Positions 17,069 to 26,977 are shown, counted from the first letter of the stretch. The stretch is DNA of 64,000 nucleotides from UBA1563 sp041671545 (GCA_041671545.1 JBAZBI010000004.1:1-64000), one strand, 5' to 3'. Translations and numbers: made by a program. The notes: generated from the letters alone by a model not told the origin.

Positions 17069-18469
17069 TTATAGATACTTCTCTTTAATCTTGTACAAAT
17101 AACTCAAGGAGTCTTCATACGTGTTGGGAATGATGCCATCAAGAATCGCATCTTCTATTGCGGTTTTAATCTCCCCTACTTTCTTTGAAGGTTTCAAGTT
17201 GCAGATCTGCATTATTTCTTCACCGCGCACCGGAGATTGGAACGCACGGAGTTTATCTTTTTCTTCAACTTCTAAAACACGGTTCATCACCCGCTCGTAA
17301 TTGGCGAGATACTCACTTACCTTCTCCATATTTTTACTTGTAATATCGGCCCGGCAAAGTGTAATAAGATCGTGCAAGTCCTCCCCTGCTTCAACAATAA
17401 AACGGCGCACTGCAGAATCGGTAACTTCTTCTTTCGCTAATGCAATGGGGCGGAGATGAAGCCGGACAAGTTTTTTAATATATTCCAATTGATGAAACGG
17501 AAGTTTAAGCCGGGTGAAAATTCCCTTCATAATTCTTGCGCCAAGGTCTTCGTGTCCGTGGAAAGTCCAACCGGTATTTTCTACAAACCGTTTTGTCTGC
17601 GGTTTAGCAATATCATGCACAAGCGCAGCAAACCGGAGCCAAATATTATTGGTGTTTGGAGCAATGTTATCAACAACTTTGCATGTATGGTAAAAAACAT
17701 CTTTATGATGAAAATCCTGCCGCTGATCAACTCCCTGAAGATTAGCCACTTCCGGGAAAATAAATTTCATCACACCATTTTCTTGAAGTAAGCGCAGACC
17801 GATTGAAGGTTTTGGCGAAGAAAGAATTTTAAGAAATTCATCGGTGATCCTTTCCTGTGAAACTATTTGCAACCGTTCCGCCATTGATCTTGCAGAAGTT
17901 TTAATTTCGTCTGCGACATTAAAATTAAGTTGAGAAGCAAACCGGAAAGCCCGCATAATGCGTAACGGATCATCGCTAAAAGTTTCTTCGGGATTAAGCG
18001 GAGTTCGTAAAAGCTTTTGCTCAATATCTGCGAGTCCACCGAATGTATCTATCAGTTCACCGTAATTCTTTTTATTCAGCGAAAGTGCGAGTGTGTTAAT
18101 TGTAAAATCTCTACGTGAAATATCATCGAAGAAAGAACCGTTTGTTACAACAGGCTTGCGAGAAGTTCTGTCGTATGATTCTTTTCTTGCACCGACAAAC
18201 TCAAGATCGTAATCGTTAAATCTGAAATGTGCGGTACCAAAGTTCTTGAATACCGAAACCTTATCTCCCCCGATTATCTCCGAAAGTTGTTCTGCAAAAG
18301 AAATCCCATCTCCGATCACCAGAAAATCAATTTCTTTCTTTTCACGTTCAAGAAGAATATCGCGCACGAATCCGCCTACAATATAAAGCTCAGTCTTCAA
18401 TTCTGTTGCCGCTTTAGCAATCTTCTTGAGGAAGGGATAAGATTTTTCTATTTCGCTAATATTTATCAT
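17069..18469 (-). CDS. CCA tRNA nucleotidyltransferase / poly(A) polymerase family with HD domain
   Basis: A 466-residue class II nucleotidyltransferase that adds or repairs the tRNA 3' CCA end. The GGFVRD motif is at 32-37 and the metal-binding acidic pair is E46-x-D48, where D-x-D is usual. An RNA-binding head follows (about 150-250), then an HD-type domain (LVHDIAKP, about 265-400). It needs CCA addition because the tRNA-Leu gene in this window does not encode CCA. Activity as full CCA-adding versus A-adding or poly(A) enzyme cannot be told from sequence alone. Confidence 0.85.
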   Translation of the reverse strand: MINISEIEKSYPFLKKIAKAATELKTELYIVGGFVRDILLEREKKEIDFLVIGDGISFAEQLSEIIGGDKVSVFKNFGTAHFRFNDYDLEFVGARKESYDRTSRKPVVTNGSFFDDISRRDFTINTLALSLNKKNYGELIDTFGGLADIEQKLLRTPLNPEETFSDDPLRIMRAFRFASQLNFNVADEIKTSARSMAERLQIVSQERITDEFLKILSSPKPSIGLRLLQENGVMKFIFPEVANLQGVDQRQDFHHKDVFYHTCKVVDNIAPNTNNIWLRFAALVHDIAKPQTKRFVENTGWTFHGHEDLGARIMKGIFTRLKLPFHQLEYIKKLVRLHLRPIALAKEEVTDSAVRRFIVEAGEDLHDLITLCRADITSKNMEKVSEYLANYERVMNRVLEVEEKDKLRAFQSPVRGEEIMQICNLKPSKKVGEIKTAIEDAILDGIIPNTYEDSLSYLYKIKEKYL

Positions 18470-18482
18470 GTAAAATTATTTC

Positions 18483-18590
18483 GCTCTTTAAGAGCTTCTA
18501 AGTCTATGTCTGTTTTTTATCATAGGGCTTTGCCCAATGTTGATGTATAACGCCCTTTCAGGGCTAACATTATCGATAATTTCGATAATG
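18483..18590. repeat. Cluster of short palindromes, REP-like
   Basis: Four hairpins in a row: gctctttaagagc (18483-18495), gggctttgccc (18525-18535), gccctttcagggc (18552-18564) and cattatcg/cgataatg (18568-18590). The first three are like the dispersed REP-like palindromes of many Bacteroidota. The last lies just past the stop of the minus-strand gene ending at 18598 and could also terminate that operon. Confidence 0.6.
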
Positions 18591-18597
18591 AAAATAT

Positions 18598-20787
18598 CTA
18601 TTTTTTCTCTGCGTGTTTGATAAACCATTCAAGTTTATCTTTTTCGTTCTGCAAACTTTCAAGTGCGTAACCGGGAATATTCATTTCTAAAATGTTTATC
18701 AAGTTTGTTGCAGACACAAAATCAAAATGTTTTATTGTAAACCTAACGAGTTGCAACACCGAATACCAATCGGTTTCTTTTGCCGGGAATTGACTACTCT
18801 CAATTAAACTACCAACTGAAGCATAACTAACTTTTTCTTTTTCAACAAGTCCGATCAACGGAAGCAGCAAAGTTGGTGACGGTTTACTTGCAAACTGATT
18901 TGTTAAAATCGTAAATAGGTCGATCTCTTTTGCTTTAATGAACGTACTTGCAACATTACCATTACTTAAGAGCATTTTTCGTAACGCTATTCGTGAAGCT
19001 AATCTTCCGGTTGGGCTCCAAACTTCCAAACTATCAAATATAACTTTTGCTTCATCATATTTTTCATTCACAATTTTTTCATCCGCAAATTTTAGTTGAA
19101 GCAGATACCAGTAAGGTGAGTTCTTATAATTCAACAAATTCTTTTCAATTAAAGTTTCTGCCTTTTCCAAATTCTCTTCTTCAGTGCAAAAGATCAGTCC
19201 GCTAAATAAAGAATAATTCTTCATGTAATCTTTAATTGATAAAATTTCGTCTTTCGCGGCTGTGAAATCTTTTTCTTCAATAAGTTTATAGATCGCATTA
19301 GTTTTATTCGCTAAGTAACGTGGACATACTTTTTGAACTAACGGTAATCGTCCAAAATAATAATTAGCAGTATGTTGATTGTTAATGTAACCATTATTAT
19401 CAAGGAATTTCCGGTATTCGGTTTCAGCTTTTGCAATTGAATTGTTATAACTTTTTTCAAAATCACCGGAATGATAAAACTCTTTAAACTTCTCAATTCC
19501 ATATTCACCGATCAAATACTTACTGAACGAACCGGCATAAATGTAAGAAAGAGAAGAAACATTTGTGAAAAATGAAAATCCGCTAAATAAACTTTGGATG
19601 CTTAACTGCAAATTATTTTTTGAAGCGAGAAAAGCGGTATAGTGAATATCGATGTCGTCATAAACCGGATCGGCGGCGGAAGCAATCCCTTCAACGGTTG
19701 CGGGATTATAATTCGCATCGATCTTTAGGAAATTGTTACTCCACTTACCTGCAAAAATATGGGCAAGTTCGTGATTAACGGTTTGCTCATATGAATCTAA
19801 AGACAAATATATTTGATTGAGCCACGGTTTTGCAACGTCGGCATTCCCGGCGCCGAAATATTTTCTTTTCTCATCGTTTGAACGAAAAACGAATGAGATA
19901 ATTTTCCCATCCGGTTTTTCATGGAAGAACTTTGTTTGTCTTTCGTAATAATATTCGTGTAACTCTGTAATAAACTTTGTTTCTTCTTTTCCCACTTGCC
20001 TGGGCAAGTAAATTATTAAATTCTCTGTTTCAATTTTCTTTTGAAGAACGTCATTAATCGTTGTTAATGTTGAACCGAAGCCCCATCGCGGTGAAAAGAA
20101 AATGAAACTTCCCGAAATAAAAATTAAGAGGGAGTAAAATAATGTTTTCGCAATTTTTAACGTTTTTAATTGCTGTCTTCTTATTAAAACTATTATACCA
20201 CCAAAGAAGATCAAATTAAAAATCCTATAAAGTACAATCGTTGAGGTTATATCAATATCCTCATCGTACATCGTTCCGGGAAAGAAAGGAATAAGCGGAT
20301 TGTAAAAAAATATTTGCGGACGAAAATATATTTCGACAATAGGAATGAGAGCAATTGCAATAAGCAGCAGAATAAAAATTAGATACGAATATTTTTTATT
20401 GATGAAATCTGCCAGCAGTCCCAACGCATAACCAATAACCACGCCCGGCAAAGTCAACACAGCATAAAACTTGAATCCGTCAACAAAAGAACAATCATTC
20501 CTAAAAAGATGGAAGAGAAATGCAAGCAGCACCGGAAGGATTAAAAATATTCCCGAAAAGATTATAAGCTTAAATTGAAATACTTTTACTGCAATCGCCG
20601 ATGATTTGAATTTATCTTCGTGAATGGTAAAAAGTCCGATGTAGATAACAAGAAACAATCCGTTCAACGAAGCAAATTCAAAACTGAAATACTTTGTTAA
20701 CGGAAGTGTTAACAGTAAAATATTATTTACGACATGGAGAAAGAGAAGAATTTGTAGAAAGAGATTCTTTTTAAATAATGCTATCAC
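18598..20787 (-). CDS. Polytopic membrane protein with gluzincin (HExxH) peptidase-like domain
   Basis: A 729-residue protein. About six to seven membrane helices occupy residues 8-232. An extracytoplasmic peptidase-MA-like domain follows, with the zinc motif HELAH at 339-343. The rest (about 480-729) is helical and TPR-like. Function unknown; a membrane-anchored protease or scaffold is likely. The start is GTG at 20787, only 6 bases after the murA stop, so it is the last gene of the PP2C-kinase-murA operon. A second gluzincin (HEFTH) is encoded at 57333-60395. Confidence 0.75.
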   Translation of the reverse strand: MIALFKKNLFLQILLFLHVVNNILLLTLPLTKYFSFEFASLNGLFLVIYIGLFTIHEDKFKSSAIAVKVFQFKLIIFSGIFLILPVLLAFLFHLFRNDCSFVDGFKFYAVLTLPGVVIGYALGLLADFINKKYSYLIFILLLIAIALIPIVEIYFRPQIFFYNPLIPFFPGTMYDEDIDITSTIVLYRIFNLIFFGGIIVLIRRQQLKTLKIAKTLFYSLLIFISGSFIFFSPRWGFGSTLTTINDVLQKKIETENLIIYLPRQVGKEETKFITELHEYYYERQTKFFHEKPDGKIISFVFRSNDEKRKYFGAGNADVAKPWLNQIYLSLDSYEQTVNHELAHIFAGKWSNNFLKIDANYNPATVEGIASAADPVYDDIDIHYTAFLASKNNLQLSIQSLFSGFSFFTNVSSLSYIYAGSFSKYLIGEYGIEKFKEFYHSGDFEKSYNNSIAKAETEYRKFLDNNGYINNQHTANYYFGRLPLVQKVCPRYLANKTNAIYKLIEEKDFTAAKDEILSIKDYMKNYSLFSGLIFCTEEENLEKAETLIEKNLLNYKNSPYWYLLQLKFADEKIVNEKYDEAKVIFDSLEVWSPTGRLASRIALRKMLLSNGNVASTFIKAKEIDLFTILTNQFASKPSPTLLLPLIGLVEKEKVSYASVGSLIESSQFPAKETDWYSVLQLVRFTIKHFDFVSATNLINILEMNIPGYALESLQNEKDKLEWFIKHAEKK

Positions 20788-20793
20788 GATAAT

Positions 20794-22059
20794 TTAAAAT
20801 TCTTGTCCGGCAACCCGTTCAATATCGGCGCCGAGTGAACGAAGCTTTTCTTCCAACCGCTGATAGCCGCGGTCTAAATGATAGACGCGCAGAACTTCTG
20901 TAACGCCTTCGGCAGCTAATCCGGCAAGCACTAACGAGGCACTTGCACGAAGATCGGTTGACATAACTTTTGCCCCTTTTAATTTTTTAACTCCTTTGAT
21001 CACCGCGTTATTTTCTTGTACAGAAATGTCCGCGCCAAGCCGCGTTAATTCCGCAACATGACTAAAGCGATCGGTATAAATTGTATCGGTTACAGTTGAA
21101 ACGCTATCAGCAATGCTCATAAGCGCCAACCATTGCGCCTGCATATCGGTCGGGAATCCAGGAAAAATTCCGGTTGAAACATCAATACTCTTCAACTCAA
21201 TATTTCGTGCATCTACTCGAATATCTGTTCCGTTTACTTCTATATGAGCCCCCGTGTCTTCCAACTTAGCAAGCACTGCGTATAAATGAGCATCAATTCC
21301 ACCGTGAAGAAGAATATTTCCTCTTGTAATAGCTGCGGCAGCAAGAAAAGTTCCTGCTTCAATTCTGTCCGGGATAGTCTCAATTGTTGCAGGCTGTAAC
21401 TCTTCAACACCTTCAATTTCTAAAATTGAAGTATTGATGCCGGAAATTTTCGCTCCCATTTTTATAAGAAAGTTTACAAGATTTGTAATTTCCGGTTCCA
21501 TCGCGGCGTTGTTAATGATTGTAGTCCCCTTAGCCAATACCGATGCCATCAAAATGTTTCCCGTAGCGCCAACGGAAGATTTATCAAAATTTATTTTTGC
21601 TCCGTGCAAACGATCCGCTTTTACAATTATGTAACCGCCGTCCAACTCAATTTCTGCACCGAGTTTTTTTAATCCTTCAAGATGTAGATTGATCGGGCGC
21701 GGACCCCATGCGCAGCCCCCGGGAAGTGAAACTTTTGCAAATCCGTAACGTGCAAGCAATGGTCCGAGAACATAAACCGAAGCGCGCATCTTTTTAACAT
21801 GTTCGTAAGGTGCAATTTGATTATTGACAGTTGCTGAATTTATTTTTAACACTTGATCTTCAAATTCTATTTCTGCCCCAAGCTGCTTTAGTAATTTGCT
21901 CATTGTAAAAACGTCATTCAATTCCGGAGTGTTAAATAAAACTGATTCGCCCGAAGCAAGCAAAGCAGCGGGCATCAAAGCTAATGAAGCATTCTTTGCA
22001 CCGCTAACTTCAACGGTTCCGGTTAATTCTTTTCCACCATGAATGACAAATTTATCCAC
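20794..22059 (-). CDS. murA: UDP-N-acetylglucosamine 1-carboxyvinyltransferase
   Basis: A 421-residue MurA, the first committed enzyme of peptidoglycan synthesis: it transfers enolpyruvate from PEP to UDP-GlcNAc in the cytoplasm. The catalytic loop cysteine is present at Cys116 (GGCAWGPRP), so the enzyme should be fosfomycin-sensitive in principle. The N-terminal KNAS (22-25) binds substrate. Length equals the family norm. The start is GTG with AAGGA six bases upstream. It is co-transcribed with a Ser/Thr kinase and PP2C phosphatase (gaps of 11 and 12 bases), which hints at phospho-control. Confidence 0.96.
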   Translation of the reverse strand: MDKFVIHGGKELTGTVEVSGAKNASLALMPAALLASGESVLFNTPELNDVFTMSKLLKQLGAEIEFEDQVLKINSATVNNQIAPYEHVKKMRASVYVLGPLLARYGFAKVSLPGGCAWGPRPINLHLEGLKKLGAEIELDGGYIIVKADRLHGAKINFDKSSVGATGNILMASVLAKGTTIINNAAMEPEITNLVNFLIKMGAKISGINTSILEIEGVEELQPATIETIPDRIEAGTFLAAAAITRGNILLHGGIDAHLYAVLAKLEDTGAHIEVNGTDIRVDARNIELKSIDVSTGIFPGFPTDMQAQWLALMSIADSVSTVTDTIYTDRFSHVAELTRLGADISVQENNAVIKGVKKLKGAKVMSTDLRASASLVLAGLAAEGVTEVLRVYHLDRGYQRLEEKLRSLGADIERVAGQEF

Positions 22060-22070
22060 ACAAAATCCTT

Positions 22071-23993
22071 TTATTTACTTGAAAAAATTGAACCGTAAAC
22101 ACCGGCAGAAAATATTTTTTTTGATGGAGTTACCAATAACCGATTTAAAGCTGTAAATCCACCGGAAGAAGAAACTTCCCAATTCACTCCACCATCTCTG
22201 GTCACTAATATTTCTCCTTTGTTACAAGAAATATAACCGGTATTTTTATTTGTAAAAGCGATGGAAAGTAATCCGGAAGCCAGACCGGATGAAACTTTCT
22301 CCCATGTTTCACAACCATCAGATGTTCTAAAAATATCACCGCCACCGGCAATCGCAATTCCATTTTCTTGATCAATAAAATTTATGTCGCGCAAATAAGT
22401 ATCGGTAAATTTATTCTTGTTGATCCAGTTCTCACCTTGATCTGTGGTTTTTAAAATCGTACCGTTCCAACCAACTGCATATCCGGTTGATTGATCAACA
22501 AAAAAGATATTGAAAAGTAAATTTGCAGTATTTGAACTAACACGTCTAAAAGTGTATCCGTTATTATTGGATTTTAAGATAACTCCTTTTGCACCGCATA
22601 TAAATGTTGACCCACCCGACACATAAATGCGAAAAAAGTTTTCTCCTTTCAGTTGAAGAACATTCTGCCAGGTGATTCCGCCATCTTCAGTTCTGAATAT
22701 TCTCCCTTCGTCACTAACTACTACACCGAGACTTGAAGTAAGAAATTTAATATCAGTGAAGGTTATAAAAGAATCAACCTTCGGAAGAAGTTCTTCCCAA
22801 TCAGCGCCGTAATTTGTCGATCTAAGAATTGTTCCTCCTTCGCCACACGCAAAACCGATTTCGTCAGTCGGGAAAGTGATCCCGTTCAAGTTGCTTTTTG
22901 TTCCGGAATTTACTTTTACCCAATTTAATGATGAGGTAATGATTGGGCGCGAATTATAAACTGCAGTGGTATCAGAATGCTGTTTAGGTTTTGAAGTTAA
23001 TCCAGGCCAATACGTTGCGATAGCATTAAAAATAAAATATGCGAGAAGAATTATCACTGTCATAACCGGGAGAGCAAAAAAAGCTGTTTTGATCCGCTTC
23101 ATTTTGTCCACATGATTTTTATCAACCGGTTTTTGTTTTGTTTTAACTTTCTCAGTTTTTTCAACAACTGTTCTTTCTAATTTTTGAAGGACTTGATTTG
23201 TGTCCTCTAAAAACTCCTCACAGTTTTTATATCTCTTATAAATTGTTTTGTCGAGCGCTTTCATTACAATTTTATCAAGTTCAGGAGGGATTGAACTTGA
23301 ATTAATGGAAACACGCGGCGGTGTCTTTTTCAGGTGGGCTTCCATAATTTCATATTCAGTTCCTTTATCAAAAGGAGTTTTGCCGGAAAGCATTTCGTAC
23401 AAAGTTATGCCGATGGAATAAATATCGCTTTGCTTTGTCGGATCTTCAGCGCGAATTTGTTCCGGACTCATATACAGCAGTGTGCCGATCTTGGTGCCGG
23501 TTTTTGTAATTCCTTTGTCGAATAAAGCTTTGGAAATTCCAAAGTCCATTATTTTAACAACCCCATCTCTGTTAAGAATAATGTTTGAAGGCTTAATGTC
23601 TCGATGAATAAAATTTTTACTGTGTGCGTTCCCAACGCCTTCAAGCACTTGTTGTAAAATCTGAAGCGCTTCTTTTGTTTCTAATTTACTTTTTCTTGAA
23701 ATAAGTTTTTCGAGTGTTTCCCCTTCCACATATTCCATCACAATACCGAGAATTCCGTTTTGCTCGGTGAATCCATACACAGAGACAATATTCGGATGAT
23801 TCAGTTTAGCTTGATTTTTCGCTTCGCGTTTAAACCGTTCAACAAAATTTGAATTAAGAGAACCGGTTTGATTCAACACTTTAAGCGCTACAAAACGTTC
23901 CAGTTTTATATCAAATGCTTTGTAAACAATTCCCATTCCCCCTTCACCAAGAATGGAAACAACTTTATAATTTTCAACTATTGATCCGATCAT
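22071..23993 (-). CDS. Transmembrane Ser/Thr protein kinase with YCF48/BNR-like propeller ectodomain
   Basis: A 640-residue Hanks-type kinase. The glycine loop is GEGGMG (16-21), catalytic Lys is Lys38, HRD is at 130-132 (HRDIKPSN) and DFG at 150-152. One membrane helix spans about 301-325. The extracytoplasmic part (about 350-640) has repeated blocks such as GWNGTILKTTDQGENW, typical of YCF48/BNR-like beta-propellers, and may sense wall or surface ligands. It follows the PP2C gene by 12 bases and precedes murA by 11. No PASTA domains are present, unlike PrkC/PknB. Confidence 0.9.
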   Translation of the reverse strand: MIGSIVENYKVVSILGEGGMGIVYKAFDIKLERFVALKVLNQTGSLNSNFVERFKREAKNQAKLNHPNIVSVYGFTEQNGILGIVMEYVEGETLEKLISRKSKLETKEALQILQQVLEGVGNAHSKNFIHRDIKPSNIILNRDGVVKIMDFGISKALFDKGITKTGTKIGTLLYMSPEQIRAEDPTKQSDIYSIGITLYEMLSGKTPFDKGTEYEIMEAHLKKTPPRVSINSSSIPPELDKIVMKALDKTIYKRYKNCEEFLEDTNQVLQKLERTVVEKTEKVKTKQKPVDKNHVDKMKRIKTAFFALPVMTVIILLAYFIFNAIATYWPGLTSKPKQHSDTTAVYNSRPIITSSLNWVKVNSGTKSNLNGITFPTDEIGFACGEGGTILRSTNYGADWEELLPKVDSFITFTDIKFLTSSLGVVVSDEGRIFRTEDGGITWQNVLQLKGENFFRIYVSGGSTFICGAKGVILKSNNNGYTFRRVSSNTANLLFNIFFVDQSTGYAVGWNGTILKTTDQGENWINKNKFTDTYLRDINFIDQENGIAIAGGGDIFRTSDGCETWEKVSSGLASGLLSIAFTNKNTGYISCNKGEILVTRDGGVNWEVSSSGGFTALNRLLVTPSKKIFSAGVYGSIFSSK

Positions 23994-24005
23994 AGGTATA
24001 TCAAT

Positions 24006-24734
24006 TTAAATGTTGTTAATAATTACGTATGAAAAATTGTCCGGAGCGCCGTAGTCTTCAACAAGATTGAAGAAGCTTTGAGAAATTTCTTCCAGATTAT
24101 CTCCTTCAGATAAAATATTTTTTATTTCTTTAGAATTTAACACTCCGCAAACTCCATCGGTACAAAGAAAAAGTTTGAATTGCTGATCATCATTTAAATA
24201 GAAATAATCGCAATCCGGTTCACATTCTTTGTCTTCACCAAGCGCTTTTACAATAATGTTTCGGTGGGGATGTTTTTCAGCCTGCTTTGAAGTGATCAAT
24301 CCATTATCAACCATTTTCTGTACGAGAGAATGGTCTTTTGTCACTTGATTTAAAGTACCGTCTTTTAAGATATAAATGCGTGAGTCACCGATATGTCCCC
24401 AATAAACTGTGTTTCCGGCGATAAAAACAACTACAGCCGTAGTTGCCATTCCTTTATAATGATCAGATTCGTTTCCCAATCTCAGCAGAGTCGAATGTGC
24501 TTCGGTTAAAGCATTCTTCATCTTAGAAAGATGATCCATTTGCGGATTTTCTATAAAAAACTTGTGAATTATCTCAACGGAGGTTTTTGAAGCTACATCG
24601 CCTGCCCGATTTCCGCCCAAACCGTCGCAAACGATCGAAAGAAGACCGTCTTCCAAATTAAACACATTGGTGGAATCTTCGTTTACCGACCTTCTTTTTC
24701 CGAGATGTGAAGCAAAAATATAGTTTACAATCAT
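24006..24734 (-). CDS. PP2C-family Ser/Thr protein phosphatase
   Basis: A 242-residue PPM-type phosphatase that removes Ser/Thr phosphate using two metal ions. Motifs: RRSVNED (14-20), CDGLGG with metal-binding Asp37 (36-41), ATTAV (98-102), GHIGDSRIY (113-121), DHSL, and a C-terminal DNFS. It is first in the minus-strand operon and very likely antagonises the kinase encoded next. It is divergent from the tRNA-Leu gene across a 184-base gap. Confidence 0.93.
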   Translation of the reverse strand: MIVNYIFASHLGKRRSVNEDSTNVFNLEDGLLSIVCDGLGGNRAGDVASKTSVEIIHKFFIENPQMDHLSKMKNALTEAHSTLLRLGNESDHYKGMATTAVVVFIAGNTVYWGHIGDSRIYILKDGTLNQVTKDHSLVQKMVDNGLITSKQAEKHPHRNIIVKALGEDKECEPDCDYFYLNDDQQFKLFLCTDGVCGVLNSKEIKNILSEGDNLEEISQSFFNLVEDYGAPDNFSYVIINNI

Positions 24735-24918
24735 GAAATAGCTTAAAGGAATTAAATGAGAAAATACATTACAAATCTAATAAAAATTTATTCAGAGTTT
24801 AATCAAATATTTGCGATAATTAGCGTTTAAAAGATAATGCCTTGGCAAGATATTTGCTAAAGTTTTCGTTCCGAATTATATTTGTTTTAGTAATAAATAG
24901 AATTATCACAACTTTACT

Positions 24919-25000
24919 GCGAAAGTGGCGTAATTGGCAGCCGCGCTAGACTTAGGATCTAGTATCGAAAGATGTGGGGGTTCGAGTCCCCCCTTTCGCA
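24919..25000 (+). tRNA. tRNA-Leu (anticodon TAG)
   Basis: The acceptor arms GCGAAAG (24919-24925) and CTTTCGC (24993-24999) pair fully, with discriminator A25000. The anticodon stem-loop is ctaga-cttagga-tctag, giving anticodon TAG. The T arm is gtggggg-ttcgagt-cccccc-like with the TTCGAGT loop. An extended variable arm fits leucine. CCA is not encoded. Trigger factor starts 25 bases downstream. Confidence 0.96.
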
Positions 25001-25025
25001 CATTTTTATTAAAATAGAGGTCAGT

Positions 25026-26336
25026 TTGGAAACGAAAATAAATGTTATAAGTGATTCAGTAAACGAGTTAGAAGTTGTGGCGACTTACGATGATATAAAA
25101 TCTTTAATTGATGCTGAAGTTCAAAAACAGACTAAAACCCTTCAAATTGATGGTTTTAGAAAAGGAAAAGTTCCACCGGCAGTAATTAAAAGAATATATG
25201 GTGATTCACTTGAATACACAGCCGCCGAAAAAGTTGCAAATAAATTATTCTGGCAGATTGAAAAAGAACAAAACCTAAAACCAATTAACGAACCGTCACT
25301 TACAGACATCGACTTTAAACCAAATGAAAAACTTACTTTCAAGGTTAGTTACGAAGTTTTCCCAAAAATCGATCCGCAAGGTTATTCAGGAATTGAGATC
25401 GAAGTTCCAGACTTTAAAGTAACAGAATTTGAAATTGAGAATGAAGTTTCCCGCCTTTTAGATGCCAACGCAACTTATGAAGATGCTCAAACCGTAGCAG
25501 ATGAAAAACATCTTATCACCGCTGATATTTTCTCCACAAATGAAGATGGTTCTTCTACCGGACTTAAAGTTGAATCTGACTATAAGATCAATCTGACAAA
25601 CAAGAACATCAACAAAGAAATATTGGATAATGCGCTTAACAAAAATGTTGGAGATATTTTCTCCTTCTCCTTTGACGAACCGCATGAACACCATGACGAC
25701 GTTCCGCACGAACATAAAAAAATCACTTATTCACTTGTAATTAAAAGCATACAGAAAATTGTTTACCCGGAATTGAATGAAGAATTTTTGAAAAAAGTTA
25801 GTCGTGATAAAATCACTTCTGCAGAAGAACTTCGCGAGAACATTAAAAAGGACCTCGAAGCTTATTACGAATCAAGCATTAATGATATGGCTGAATTAAA
25901 ACTTGAACAAGCAGTGCTTAAGAATAATGCATTCACTCCTCCGCAAGTTTTTATCAACAATTATTTGGATCATCTCGTAAAAGATGAAATCGATGCTTAC
26001 AAAAAGAAAAACAAAAAAGTAAAACCGGAAGTCATCCGCGAAAAATTAGTTCCGAAAGCTGAAAATTCAGTAAAATGGATCCTCTTAAAAGATAAGATTA
26101 TAGAAAAAGAAAATATTACATTATCTGAAGAACGCTTGAAAGAACTCTCCGAAGAAAATGCAGAGAAAATGGGCGTTTCTGCTGAGGTGTTGTTAACGCA
26201 TTATAAATCGGATGAAATGAAAAACAGATTATTACTAAACGAATTCTATTCTTTTTTGAAAAAATCAAATATAGTTAAACGAATCGATCCCGAAATCTTT
26301 TCGCAAAAGGAAGAAGTACATGCAGAAAAACATTGA
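25026..26336 (+). CDS. tig: Trigger factor, ribosome-associated chaperone and peptidyl-prolyl isomerase
   Basis: A 436-residue trigger factor. The N-terminal ribosome-binding domain has GFRKGKVPPAVIKRIYG (about 43-59), matching the GFRxGKxP signature. The central FKBP-like part is divergent and contains a His-rich insertion (HEHHDDVPHEH). The C-terminal helical arms run to the end. I chose the TTG at 25026 because GAGGT precedes it and the upstream in-frame ATG lies inside the tRNA. Its end overlaps clpP by 17 bases, the common tig-clpP pairing that couples folding and proteolysis. Confidence 0.9.
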   Translation: METKINVISDSVNELEVVATYDDIKSLIDAEVQKQTKTLQIDGFRKGKVPPAVIKRIYGDSLEYTAAEKVANKLFWQIEKEQNLKPINEPSLTDIDFKPNEKLTFKVSYEVFPKIDPQGYSGIEIEVPDFKVTEFEIENEVSRLLDANATYEDAQTVADEKHLITADIFSTNEDGSSTGLKVESDYKINLTNKNINKEILDNALNKNVGDIFSFSFDEPHEHHDDVPHEHKKITYSLVIKSIQKIVYPELNEEFLKKVSRDKITSAEELRENIKKDLEAYYESSINDMAELKLEQAVLKNNAFTPPQVFINNYLDHLVKDEIDAYKKKNKKVKPEVIREKLVPKAENSVKWILLKDKIIEKENITLSEERLKELSEENAEKMGVSAEVLLTHYKSDEMKNRLLLNEFYSFLKKSNIVKRIDPEIFSQKEEVHAEKH

Positions 26337-26931
26337 AATTTATAATCAATTAGTCCCTTATGTTATTGAACAAACCGGACGCGGCGAACGCGGGATGGAT
26401 ATTTATTCCCGTCTGTTGCGCGAAAGAATCATCTTTCTTGGAACCGCGGTCGATGATCATGTTGCAAGTTTGACAATTGCACAACTTATCTTTTTGGAAG
26501 CGGAAGATTCACAGAAGGATATTTTTCTTTACATAAATTCACCGGGCGGAAGTGTTTCTGCCGGTTTAGCAATTTATGATACGATGAAATATATAAAACC
26601 GGAAGTAGCCACAATTTGTGTTGGAATGGCAGCAAGCATGGGCGCAATTTTATTAGCCGGTGGTCAATCAGGAAAAAGAACTTCCCTTCCCAACTCAAGA
26701 ATTATGATCCATCAGCCGTGGGTTGGCGGGTTACAGGGACAAACTACTGACATCGAAATCCATGCGAAAGAAATGATTAAAACAAGAGACACGTTGTATG
26801 GAATTTTATCTGCACATACCGGAAAAACGATTGAACAGATTACAAAAGATTGTGATCGTGATTATTTCCTTTCTGCTGAAGAAGCAAAAACATACAATCT
26901 CATCGACAATATTTTAGAAAAAAGACCTTAG
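26320..26931 (+). CDS. clpP: ATP-dependent Clp protease proteolytic subunit
   Basis: A 203-residue serine peptidase that forms a tetradecameric chamber with ClpX or ClpA unfoldases. The catalytic triad is Ser106 (GMAASMGA), His131 (MIHQP) and Asp181 (DYFLS). The length fits the family. The ATG overlaps the tig reading frame by 17 bases and has its own AAGGAAG site, so translation is coupled. A strong hairpin terminator follows. clpX is not adjacent in this window. Confidence 0.97.
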   Translation: MQKNIEIYNQLVPYVIEQTGRGERGMDIYSRLLRERIIFLGTAVDDHVASLTIAQLIFLEAEDSQKDIFLYINSPGGSVSAGLAIYDTMKYIKPEVATICVGMAASMGAILLAGGQSGKRTSLPNSRIMIHQPWVGGLQGQTTDIEIHAKEMIKTRDTLYGILSAHTGKTIEQITKDCDRDYFLSAEEAKTYNLIDNILEKRP

Positions 26932-26938
26932 TTTTTAC

Positions 26939-26977
26939 GCCTGTTTACTTGAGATAATCTTGTAAACAGGCTTTTTC
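26939..26977 (+). terminator. Rho-independent terminator after clpP
   Basis: Perfect 10-bp stem gcctgtttac/gtaaacaggc (26939-26948 and 26962-26971) with a 13-base loop and a following TTTTTCT tract, 8 bases after the clpP stop. Confidence 0.88.
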
